7,180 nucleotides of DNA from Rickettsiaceae bacterium (lineage in GTDB: Bacteria > Pseudomonadota > Alphaproteobacteria > Rickettsiales > Rickettsiaceae). Every line of letters starts with the position of its first letter. Within the stretch, counting starts at the first letter, position 1. Position numbers and translations under genes: made by a program. The notes beneath the pieces were generated by a model. It ran no database searches, was not told where the DNA came from, and saw only the letters and a list, made by a program, of their open reading frames with translations. Below, in pieces: positions 1-6,669 of this stretch. The stretch is taken from assembly GCA_021741285.1 (NCBI GenBank), contig JAIOYD010000073.1:1-7180 (forward strand), read 5' to 3'.

Positions 1-1566
1 GAAGCAAAGGATTTTGGTATAATGATTTTTGCCTTTATCCAAGTACTTTTTGTTAGTTTCATAATTTTTACCTCCAATCCATTTGATTCATTCTCCTTTA
101 TACCAGAAGAAGGGCTTGGACTTAACCCAATGCTGCAAGATATAGCGTTGTCAATTCATCCACCAATTCTCTATCTTGGTAATGTCTGCTATGCTGCACT
201 ATTTACCAGCGGGTTGATATTGCTATATAGACCAGAAGAACGAACGGCGATTTTGGAATTAAGTAAAAGATTTTCAAGTTGTGCGCTAATGTTGTTAACT
301 ATTGGGATTGGGCTTGGTTCTTGGTGGGCATATAGAGAGCTTGGTTGGGGGGGGTATTGGTTTTTTGATCCTGTAGAAAATATCTCGGTCTTACCTTGGC
401 TTTCTGGTATAGCGCTGCATCATTTCTTAATTATTTTCGAGCAAAGAGGGAAATTTCTTAAATGGATAATTATACTGTCAATTTTGAGTTTTCTGTTGAT
501 CCTATATGGTACATTTATAGTTAGGAGTGGTATAATTTCTTCAGTCCATTCTTTTGCATTCTCACCTGCAAGAGGATTATTTATTTTTTTAATATGCATT
601 ACTATGACTACGCTTAGTTCGTTTTGGTTTTTTTTAAAACAAAAAAATTTAAAACTCTCATATCCCCCAGAGAAAAATAAGGAGTCGCTAATATTGCTTG
701 GTAATATATTTTGGCTCGTAGCACTTGGTGTTTTGGTAGTTGCCCTAATTTATCCCATTTACTGTGGACTTATACTTGCAATGGATGTAGTAATAGATCC
801 TGGATATTTTTATGCAATTTTTATCCCAATTTTTATACCCCTCATATTCCTGGCTGCCATAACCCCGCATGTTGATAAAAAATTGCTTATAAAAAGACTG
901 CGAGTTTTAAGTTTAAGTGTCTTGGGTATAATCTTTATTTATCTAAAAATAGAATTAGGGATGGTATCTATAGCGATAGGATTTGTATCAATTTTTTTGA
1001 TGCTCCACATGATAGAGTATGTTATTTTTGAATCGAATTTCTTCAGTAGACATCTCCCGCTTAAGAAATATGCTTTGTTTTTAGGTCATTTTGGTTTTGG
1101 AGCTGTAGCTCTAGCAGTAACGCTTAATTGTGCCTTATCACGTGAAGTTGAGTTTACTGGTAAAGTAGGTGATGAGCGCAAGGAACAAAATCTAAGTATA
1201 AAACTTGAGGATATAAAATTTTCTGAAGGGGTAAATTATTTTAGGCAAATTGCGGTATTTCGTATTGAAGATAAAAATAACAATATCGTTATATTGAAAC
1301 CCGAAAATAGATTATACAAAGTTGAAAAGACTCTTTCGCAGGAGGTGGATATTTTTTCTTTTATATTTCATGATGTATATGCTGTTTTGAGCCAAGTAGA
1401 TAAAAACACTATACATGCCAAAATATATTATCAGCCAATGATAAGCTTTGTCTGGTTGTCTATATTAATTATTGCATTAGGATTCGGCCTTTCCTGGTGG
1501 AGCCAGGGGGAATCGAACCCCCGACCTTTTGCATGCCATGCAAACGCTCTACCAACTGAGCTATGA
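1..1566 (+). CDS. ccmF: Cytochrome c heme lyase subunit CcmF, 5'-partial, ending inside an antisense tRNA gene
   Basis: CcmF is the large inner-membrane core of the System I holocytochrome c synthase; with CcmH it takes heme from CcmE and attaches it to the CxxCH motif of apocytochromes c on the periplasmic side. The frame is open from base 1 (EAKDFGI precedes the first ATG at 22), so the start lies outside the window and roughly 120 N-terminal residues are missing by comparison with the ~650-residue family. Counting from base 1, visible motifs are SIHPPILYLG (His53, P-His1), the heme-binding WWD region GWGGYWFFDPVEN (116-127) ending in ALHH (His140/141), RSGIISSVHSF (His183, P-His2), and GHFGFG (His363). 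These histidine spacings agree with the family. Many hydrophobic segments are present, then a periplasmic domain with LKPENRLY and a final TM helix at about 480-498. The last 23 codons are the complement of tRNA-Ala, so the natural C-terminus has probably been replaced. Whether the protein is functional is not decided by the sequence. Confidence 0.95.
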   Translation, partial: EAKDFGIMIFAFIQVLFVSFIIFTSNPFDSFSFIPEEGLGLNPMLQDIALSIHPPILYLGNVCYAALFTSGLILLYRPEERTAILELSKRFSSCALMLLTIGIGLGSWWAYRELGWGGYWFFDPVENISVLPWLSGIALHHFLIIFEQRGKFLKWIIILSILSFLLILYGTFIVRSGIISSVHSFAFSPARGLFIFLICITMTTLSSFWFFLKQKNLKLSYPPEKNKESLILLGNIFWLVALGVLVVALIYPIYCGLILAMDVVIDPGYFYAIFIPIFIPLIFLAAITPHVDKKLLIKRLRVLSLSVLGIIFIYLKIELGMVSIAIGFVSIFLMLHMIEYVIFESNFFSRHLPLKKYALFLGHFGFGAVALAVTLNCALSREVEFTGKVGDERKEQNLSIKLEDIKFSEGVNYFRQIAVFRIEDKNNNIVILKPENRLYKVEKTLSQEVDIFSFIFHDVYAVLSQVDKNTIHAKIYYQPMISFVWLSILIIALGFGLSWWSQGESNPRPFACHANALPTEL

Positions 1567-1570
1567 CCCC
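1495..1570 (-). tRNA. tRNA-Ala, anticodon GGC
   Basis: Read on the - strand, these 76 bases fold into a full cloverleaf. The acceptor stem is GGGGTCA/TGGCTCC, the D stem GCTC/GAGC with loop AGTTGGTA, the anticodon stem TTTGC/GCAAA with loop ATGGCAT (anticodon GGC), the variable loop AGGTC, and the T stem GGGGG/CCCCC with loop TTCGATT. Discriminator A73 and an encoded CCA end are present. Pair 3-70 is G:U, the main identity element for alanyl-tRNA synthetase, which confirms the assignment. It decodes GCC and GCU. The gene lies tail-to-tail with ccmF and overlaps its last 23 codons and stop, so the two transcripts are antisense to each other here. Confidence 0.98.
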
Positions 1571-1587
1571 ATAATATGACTATCAGC

Positions 1588-1615
1588 AGTATAATAAAAT
1601 ATAGTTTTTTTGCAA
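1588..1615 (-). promoter_or_regulatory. Sigma-70-type promoter for tRNA-Ala
   Basis: On the - strand, TTGCAA (1615-1610, 4 of 6 matches to the -35 consensus) is separated by 16 bases from TATACT (1593-1588, 5 of 6 matches to the -10 consensus). Transcription would begin near 1581, leaving a leader of about 10 bases before the tRNA 5' end at 1570. The spacing and position suit a tRNA promoter. It is predicted from sequence only. Confidence 0.6.
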
Positions 1616-1659
1616 GGTGATTTGTGCTATTTCTTGTGAGAGAAAATTACTGGAATTAA

Positions 1660-2337
1660 ATGATGAAAGAAAACAACCATAACAATCTTAATAAGACTTT
1701 TGCAAGGCGCGTAGCTAGAAAGCTTACTGACATCAATCAACGAGCGCTTTCCGAAGTTTTGCCTGGATGTCTATTTAGTCAAGAACGCTTACTTACAAGT
1801 AAATTTGATAAAAAATATCTGGAAATTGGGTTTGGCATGGGCGAGCATTTTATTCATCAAGTTACACATAATCCATCATCTTTATATATTGGTGCAGAAG
1901 TGTTTATTAATGGGGTAGCAAACGTGCTTAAACAGCTAAATCATGAGAGGGATAAAAGTGTTTTGATTTGGCCAGATGACATAGATTTAATCATCCCTCA
2001 AATACCATCTGCTTCACTGGATGGGATATATATACTATTTCCCGATCCCTGGCATAAAAGACGTTATTTGAAAAAACGGTTGTTGAATAGTGAGAGATTG
2101 GATAGTTTTAAAGATAAGCTAAAGAAAGAAGGCTTTATCTCATTTGCATCTGACATTGAAGATTATTTTTTGTATGTAAAACAGCTATTTATAGAAAGTG
2201 GTACCTTTACCCTTGAAGATAAAGATTTCTCTCTTCCACACCTTAGTTATATTGAGACTAAATATCATAAGAAGGCGATTAGAGGAGGTCGAATACCACA
2301 ATTCATTACTGCTATGATCAAAAAAAAGGATAGTTGA
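1660..2337 (+). CDS. trmB: tRNA (guanine-N7)-methyltransferase TrmB
   Basis: This cytoplasmic SAM-dependent methyltransferase makes m7G at position 46 in the variable loop of tRNAs. The 225-residue length is normal for the family. The Rossmann SAM-binding motif is LEIGFGMGEH (residues 54-63), followed by the acidic GAE at 78-80 and WPDDI at 104-108. The family signature FPDPWHKRRY is at 127-136 (usual form FPDPWPKKRH), SDIEDY at 164-169, and the C-terminal TKYHKKAIRGG at 200-210 matches the TKFExRG motif. The start is one of two adjacent ATGs (1660 or 1663); the ribosome binding site is weak (TGGA at 1651-1654), so the choice between them is arbitrary. It lies 89 bases after the tRNA-Ala gene on the other strand and 64 bases before the peroxiredoxin gene, and could share a transcript with the latter. 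The start of this gene is upstream of any strong promoter I can identify. Confidence 0.95.
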   Translation: MMKENNHNNLNKTFARRVARKLTDINQRALSEVLPGCLFSQERLLTSKFDKKYLEIGFGMGEHFIHQVTHNPSSLYIGAEVFINGVANVLKQLNHERDKSVLIWPDDIDLIIPQIPSASLDGIYILFPDPWHKRRYLKKRLLNSERLDSFKDKLKKEGFISFASDIEDYFLYVKQLFIESGTFTLEDKDFSLPHLSYIETKYHKKAIRGGRIPQFITAMIKKKDS

Positions 2338-2358
2338 TTTCATAAAATATTGTTTGTA

Positions 2359-2387
2359 TTATCGCATAAAGAAATCAAATTTATAAT
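2359..2387 (+). promoter_or_regulatory. Possible promoter before the peroxiredoxin gene
   Basis: A perfect -10 hexamer TATAAT (2382-2387) is preceded at 17 bases by TTATCG (2359-2364), a poor -35 with about 3 of 6 matches. A start about 7 bases downstream would fall within or just after the Shine-Dalgarno at 2392-2395, which is awkward for translation. In DNA this rich in A+T a TATAAT can occur by chance. Confidence 0.25.
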
Positions 2388-2391
2388 TTAT

Positions 2392-2395
2392 GGAG
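2392..2395 (+). promoter_or_regulatory. Shine-Dalgarno that sets the peroxiredoxin start
   Basis: GGAG here is followed by 6 bases and then ATG at 2402, which is ideal spacing. An in-frame ATG at 2390 overlaps this site and has no ribosome binding site of its own. Starting at 2402 gives MNPFIGKSAPDF, the normal N-terminus of the family. Confidence 0.8.
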
Positions 2396-2401
2396 TTTAA
2401 T

Positions 2402-3004
2402 ATGAATCCTTTTATTGGAAAATCTGCACCCGACTTTGAAGCAAAGGTTGTCATGCCAGATAATAGTATCGTTGCTGAATTTAATCTTAAAAAATATTTA
2501 AAAGGGCATAAGGGGATTGTATTTTTCTATCCACTTGATTTCACGTTTGTTTGTCCTTCTGAAATAATTGCTTTTAATAATAGATTGGGCGAGTTCTCAA
2601 TTAGAAATACAAAAATAGTTGCAATTAGCGTAGATTCTCATTTTTCGCATCATGCGTGGAAAGCGATGCCGGTGAATAAAGGTGGTATTGGTAATATTCA
2701 GTTTCCTTTAGTGTCTGATTTAAAGAAAGAGATTTCTACTGCTTATAATGTTTTGAATGAGGATGGGATTTCGTATAGAGCTACTTTTTTAATTGATGAG
2801 CAGTTTAATATTCGACATTATCTAATTAATGATTTACCGCTTGGAAGAAACGTTGATGAAACGATTAGAATGATTGATGCCTTAGATCATCATACTACCC
2901 ACGGAGAAGTCTGCCCAGCCGGCTGGAAGAAAGGGGATCAGGGAATGAGTCCAACTCATCAAGGTGTTTCTGATTACTTAACATCAAATGCTGAAAGGCT
3001 ATAG
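2402..3004 (+). CDS. Typical 2-Cys peroxiredoxin (AhpC/Prx1 type)
   Basis: This thiol peroxidase reduces hydrogen peroxide, organic hydroperoxides and probably peroxynitrite in the cytoplasm, using electrons from thioredoxin or an AhpF/AhpD-type reductase; no reductase gene is in the window. From the start at 2402 the protein is 200 residues, the standard length. The peroxidatic cysteine is Cys51 in DFTFVCPSEI, with Thr48 also in the active-site motif. Arg126 in SYRATFLID is the likely conserved active-site arginine. The resolving cysteine is Cys171 in GEVCPAGW, which makes it a typical 2-Cys enzyme with inter-subunit disulfides. GGIG (94-97) corresponds to the GGLG motif linked in some homologues to sensitivity to over-oxidation; the paired YF motif is not obvious at the C-terminus, which ends DYLTSNAERL. 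dprA begins 6 bases after the stop, so the two are co-transcribed. Symbols in use for such proteins include ahpC and tsa; I leave the symbol blank. Confidence 0.95.
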   Translation: MNPFIGKSAPDFEAKVVMPDNSIVAEFNLKKYLKGHKGIVFFYPLDFTFVCPSEIIAFNNRLGEFSIRNTKIVAISVDSHFSHHAWKAMPVNKGGIGNIQFPLVSDLKKEISTAYNVLNEDGISYRATFLIDEQFNIRHYLINDLPLGRNVDETIRMIDALDHHTTHGEVCPAGWKKGDQGMSPTHQGVSDYLTSNAERL

Positions 3005-3010
3005 CTATAA

Positions 3011-4159
3011 ATGCTAAATAACCTTTTTGTACGTGATAACACTCCTAATTACTCTGAGGAGACAATCGATATTTTGCGCCTAATAAGAAGCGAAAATGTA
3101 GGGCCCAAAACTTTTTTTCATTTAATAAAGCTTTTTGGTTCTGCAAGTAAAGCCCTTGAGAATATTGGGGAATTTTCTGTTAAAGGTGGTAGGTCAAAAC
3201 CAATTACTATATATTCACTCTCTGCCGCAAAGAAAGAGATAGATGATTTAAAGAAAATTGGTGCATATTTAATAACATATAAGGACTTTAATTACTCGGA
3301 ATTGCTTCTTCAAATTCATGATTTTCCTCCTATATTATCTTATAAAGGAAATATAACTCTGCTTAATTCCAAGAAAACTATCGCGATTGTTGGTGCAAGA
3401 AATAGTTCGATTAATTCTCGTTCTTTTGCCTCTAAAATTGCTAAGGAACTAGTAGAGCAAGGATGTGTTACGGTGTCAGGTCTTGCAAGAGCGGTAGATA
3501 CTGCTGTACATGAGGCAAGTGGAGACAACACAATTGCTGTAATTGCTGGGGGAATTGATCATATCTATCCTCCAGAGAACAAGGAGTTATTTGAGCGAAT
3601 TTCGAATAGAGCTTTGTTATTAGCGGAGTTGCCTATTGGTTCCAAACCTCTTTCTCAGCACTTTCCTCAGAGAAACAGGATTATATCGGGATTGGCTCTT
3701 GCTACTGTGATAGTTGAAGCCAGCCTCAAGTCAGGCTCATTAATTACTGCAAATTATGCTCTTGAACAGAATAGAGAAATTTTTGCTGTTCCTGGTTTTC
3801 CATTAGACCCTAGATGCATGGGCACAAATAGATTGATCAAAGATGGTGCATATTTGCTCGAATCGAGCGCAGATATAATTTCTAACATGGCAACATATCA
3901 AAAATTAAAAAAATCTCTTGAAGAAACGCAAAACCCTAGCAATAATTTCAACTTTCCAATAGGTGATGATAATTTAGTAATAAAAGAGAGTGATAGACAA
4001 GTGGTAGTCAAATTGCTTTCTTCATCGCCTGTAACATTTGAGTTGCTTAGTCATGAGACAAAATTGTCTTTACCAGTAATTTATACCATATGTCTTGAAC
4101 TGGAGCTTGCGGGAAGGGTTGCAAGGCACGTTGGTAATAAAATTTCATTAATATACTGA
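3011..4159 (+). CDS. dprA: DNA processing protein DprA (Smf)
   Basis: DprA binds incoming single-stranded DNA in the cytoplasm and loads RecA onto it during natural transformation. The 382-residue protein has an N-terminal SAM-like helical part (about 15-60), then the Rossmann-type DprA core (about 100-295). The core carries IAIVGARNSS (124-133), SGLARAVD (156-163), GGIDHIYPPEN (180-190), FPQRNRIISG (218-227), VEASLKSGSLITA (235-247) and AVPGFP (259-264). A C-terminal winged helix (about 322-382, SDRQVVVKLLSSSP onward) resembles that of alphaproteobacterial DprA. SGLARAVDTAVH departs from the usual SGLARGIDxxAH at two places. The start ATG lies 6 bases after the peroxiredoxin stop, with AAAGG at 2994-2998 as a plausible but distant ribosome binding site, so translational coupling is likely. 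No other competence gene is in the window. The frame is intact. Confidence 0.96.
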   Translation: MLNNLFVRDNTPNYSEETIDILRLIRSENVGPKTFFHLIKLFGSASKALENIGEFSVKGGRSKPITIYSLSAAKKEIDDLKKIGAYLITYKDFNYSELLLQIHDFPPILSYKGNITLLNSKKTIAIVGARNSSINSRSFASKIAKELVEQGCVTVSGLARAVDTAVHEASGDNTIAVIAGGIDHIYPPENKELFERISNRALLLAELPIGSKPLSQHFPQRNRIISGLALATVIVEASLKSGSLITANYALEQNREIFAVPGFPLDPRCMGTNRLIKDGAYLLESSADIISNMATYQKLKKSLEETQNPSNNFNFPIGDDNLVIKESDRQVVVKLLSSSPVTFELLSHETKLSLPVIYTICLELELAGRVARHVGNKISLIY

Positions 4160-4237
4160 CTTTTAAAAGTATAATTGTTGGACTAGGGTAGAAAAATAGT
4201 TTAGAAAAATACCTAAATGCTTCGTAAAAAAATCATT

Positions 4238-4265
4238 TTGTGCAAATAACATATAAACTTAATAT
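4238..4265 (+). promoter_or_regulatory. Weak candidate promoter in the dprA-topA gap
   Basis: The 118-base gap between dprA and topA is very A+T-rich. TTGTGC (4238-4243) and TAATAT (4260-4265) are separated by 16 bases and give about 3-4 of 6 matches each. Transcription from here would leave only a few leader bases before the topA ATG at 4278. topA also lacks a recognisable Shine-Dalgarno (TTGAATTTTTT precedes the ATG), so a very short leader would be consistent, but the evidence is thin. The gap also holds the palindrome ACTTTTAAAAGT (4159-4170), which has no following T-tract. Confidence 0.2.
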
Positions 4266-4277
4266 ATTGAATTTTTT

Positions 4278-6611
4278 ATGAAACTAGTAATTGTTGAGTC
4301 ACCTGCGAAAGCAAAAACGATAAATAAATATCTAGGTAGCCAATACAAAGTGATTGCTTCATTTGGGCATGTCCGTGATTTGCCATCAAAAAACGGCTCA
4401 GTATTGCCAGACGAAGGCTTTGCAATGAAGTACGAAATTTCTGACAAGTCGAGTAAGTATATAAACGAAATTATAAAGTTGGCAAAGCAAGCTGATGAAA
4501 TATACCTAGCAACGGATCCTGATCGTGAAGGTGAGTCAATTTCATGGCATGTAACTGAAGTTTTAAGAGAAAAAAAAATCATTAAAGATGATACAAAATT
4601 TAAGAGAATTGCTTTTAATGAAATTACAAAAAAAGCAGTTTTAGCAGCTGTTTCTAATCCCAGAGCAATTGACTTAGCATTGGTTAATGCTCAGCAAGCA
4701 AGGCGAGCACTTGACTATTTGGTCGGATTTACTCTATCTCCCATTTTATGGCGTAAATTACCAGGGTGTAGGTCCGCCGGGCGTGTGCAGTCCGTAGCGC
4801 TGCGTATTATTTGCGAGAGAGAAGATGAAATAGAGCGTTTCAAAACCCAAGAATATTGGGATATTGAACTGGATATGCTCAACGAAAAAAATGATAAGTT
4901 TACTGCTATGCTCTCTATTGTAGATGGTAAGAAATTAGATAAGTTTTCTATAACAAACGAAGAGTCGGCGGAAAAGCTTAGAAGTAGATTAAAGGGACAA
5001 GATTTTAAGGTTTTATCAATCCAAAAAAAGCAGCAAAAAAGAAACCCATCAGCACCATTCATTACCTCATCTTTGCAGCAAGAAGCTTCACGAAAGCTAG
5101 GTTTTGGCGCTAAGAAAACCATGCAAATTGCTCAGAAACTATATGAAGGAATTGATATAGGTGGTGAAACTGTAGGTTTGATCACTTATATTAGGACTGA
5201 TGGGGTAACTTTGTCTACTGAAGCGGTAGATGCTATCAGATCATTGATTCAAGATAAATATGGTAGTAAATATCTGCCACAAGAGCCTAGAGTTTACAAG
5301 TCTAAATCAAAAAACGCCCAGGAAGCTCATGAAGCAGTGCGTCCTACGGATATGTCGTTAATGCCAGAATCGTTGTCAAATGAGTTAGATAAAGATCAGC
5401 TCAGGCTTTATGAGCTGATCTGGAAGCGTACGATGGCTTGCCAAATGGAATCCGTTTTAGTAGATATGGTTGGAGCTGATTTGATTAGTGCTGACAATAA
5501 TTTTGTAGCCAGGGCAACAGGGTCAACGATTGCTTTTGATGGATTTTATAAAATTTATCAAGAAGGTATAGATGATGGAAAGGATGAAGAGAATAAAATG
5601 TTGCCACCTTTGTCTGAAGGTGAATTCATAGATGTCAAAAAAATCAAGCCCGAGCAGCATTTTACTGAAGCGCCGCCGAGATATTCAGAAGCTAGTCTGG
5701 TTAAGAGATTAGAAGAGCTTGGAATTGGTAGGCCTTCTACTTATGCTTCAATCATATCCGTTCTTCAAGACAGGAAATATGTTGAAATAGACAAAAAACG
5801 CTTCCACCCTACCAATCTTGGTAGACTGGTTACAGTATTTTTAATCGGCTTTTTTACTAAATATGTTGAATATGATTTTACCGCTGACCTTGAAACTGAT
5901 TTGGATGAAGTGGCTGAGGGTAAAAGAAATTGGCAAAGCTTATTGAGTGATTTTTGGCTTGGGTTTAATCAAAATGTCGCAAAAGTTGGCGAGCATAAAA
6001 TTACAGATGTAATTGATTATGTAGAAAAATCTCTAGACTTTCATTTATTTGGAGAGGAAGGCACCAAGAAATATGAAGAGAACAAAAAATGCCCGTCCTG
6101 CTCTAATGGAGCTTTAAGCTTAAAACTCGGTAAGTACGGAGCATTTTTAGCGTGCAGTAATTATCCGGATTGTACATACAAAAAAACTGTATCAAAAGCT
6201 GAGGAAGGAGGAGAGGAAGGGGCTATTCAGGTTGATAATACTAAAGAGCTAGGGTCAGACCTAAGTGGGCAGATAGTCTATTTGAAAAAGGGGCCTTATG
6301 GTTGGTACGTTCAATTAGGTGAGGTAGTCTCTAAGAAGGAGAAGCCTAAGCGCAGCCAGTTGCCTGATGGAACAAAACCAGAGGAATTAACTTTGGAAGT
6401 GGCTTTAAAGCTGCTTAATTTGCCGATGTTGCTTGGTAAACACACCGAGTCTGGGGGAGAAATTCATATGGGAATAGGTAAATATGGACCTTATGTGAAA
6501 TATATGAGCAAGTTTACTTCAATACCAAAAGCCATTGATCCATTTTCTATTAGCTTGTCTGAAGCTGAGGAGATTATCGCTAGTAAGCCTAAGAGCAAAG
6601 GAAAGAAGTAA
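4278..6611 (+). CDS. topA: DNA topoisomerase I (type IA), TopA
   Basis: TopA relaxes negative supercoils by cutting one strand through a 5'-phosphotyrosine and passing the other strand; it balances gyrase and limits R-loops. The 777-residue protein opens with the TOPRIM domain (VESPAKA, Glu7; ATDPDREGES, with Asp80, Asp82 and Glu85 as the metal-binding acidic residues). The catalytic tyrosine is Tyr304 in GLITYIRTD. The central core includes LPGCRSAGRVQSVALR (161-176) and FTEAPPRYSEASLVKRLEE (462-480), followed by LGIGRPSTYA (481-490). The C-terminus has one C4 zinc ribbon (Cys605, Cys608, Cys626, Cys632), then GPYGWYV (672-678) and GKYGPYV (734-740) repeats, and a basic tail KPKSKGKK. One zinc ribbon plus such repeats is the alphaproteobacterial layout, unlike the Enterobacteria with more zinc motifs. 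The ATG at 4278 fits the family N-terminus (MKLVIVESPAKA) although no Shine-Dalgarno is visible. The gene faces the DUF1398 remnant tail-to-tail with 58 bases between; I see no clear terminator there. Confidence 0.98.
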   Translation: MKLVIVESPAKAKTINKYLGSQYKVIASFGHVRDLPSKNGSVLPDEGFAMKYEISDKSSKYINEIIKLAKQADEIYLATDPDREGESISWHVTEVLREKKIIKDDTKFKRIAFNEITKKAVLAAVSNPRAIDLALVNAQQARRALDYLVGFTLSPILWRKLPGCRSAGRVQSVALRIICEREDEIERFKTQEYWDIELDMLNEKNDKFTAMLSIVDGKKLDKFSITNEESAEKLRSRLKGQDFKVLSIQKKQQKRNPSAPFITSSLQQEASRKLGFGAKKTMQIAQKLYEGIDIGGETVGLITYIRTDGVTLSTEAVDAIRSLIQDKYGSKYLPQEPRVYKSKSKNAQEAHEAVRPTDMSLMPESLSNELDKDQLRLYELIWKRTMACQMESVLVDMVGADLISADNNFVARATGSTIAFDGFYKIYQEGIDDGKDEENKMLPPLSEGEFIDVKKIKPEQHFTEAPPRYSEASLVKRLEELGIGRPSTYASIISVLQDRKYVEIDKKRFHPTNLGRLVTVFLIGFFTKYVEYDFTADLETDLDEVAEGKRNWQSLLSDFWLGFNQNVAKVGEHKITDVIDYVEKSLDFHLFGEEGTKKYEENKKCPSCSNGALSLKLGKYGAFLACSNYPDCTYKKTVSKAEEGGEEGAIQVDNTKELGSDLSGQIVYLKKGPYGWYVQLGEVVSKKEKPKRSQLPDGTKPEELTLEVALKLLNLPMLLGKHTESGGEIHMGIGKYGPYVKYMSKFTSIPKAIDPFSISLSEAEEIIASKPKSKGKK
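5394..5420 (+). repeat. Perfect 10-bp inverted repeat inside topA
   Basis: GATCAGCTCA (5394-5403) and TGAGCTGATC (5411-5420) are exact reverse complements separated by a 7-base loop. They lie in the coding sequence for DQLRLYELIW. A hairpin could form in the mRNA, but there is no T-tract after it, so it is not a terminator. Its role, if any, is unknown. Confidence 0.6.
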
Positions 6612-6669
6612 GGAGCTGTTTGTAAATTAATTGTTTAGATGACTGTCTTTTTGTCTGAAGCGTCGATAA

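Noticed and set aside
1579..1611. ACTAT/ATAGT followed by T7 as a terminator for + strand transcription
   Set aside because: The stem is only 5 bp with a 17-base loop and A/T-rich; too weak on its own.
2390..2404. Upstream ATG at 2390 as the peroxiredoxin start
   Set aside because: It overlaps the Shine-Dalgarno that fits the ATG at 2402 and would add four residues not typical of the family.
3340..3531. 63-codon open frame on the - strand
   Set aside because: It lies wholly inside dprA, has no recognisable motif or ribosome binding site, and is a shadow of the strongly conserved + strand frame.
4159..4170. 12-base palindrome ACTTTTAAAAGT after dprA as a terminator
   Set aside because: It has no loop, is all A/T in its centre, and is not followed by a T-tract.
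4259..4582. 107-codon open frame on the - strand
   Set aside because: It is antisense to the conserved TOPRIM domain of topA and has no family features.
4715..5122. 135-codon open frame on the - strand with many Ser and Cys residues
   Set aside because: It is antisense to the catalytic core of topA; its Ser-rich composition is what A+T-rich Lys/Glu codons give when read backwards.
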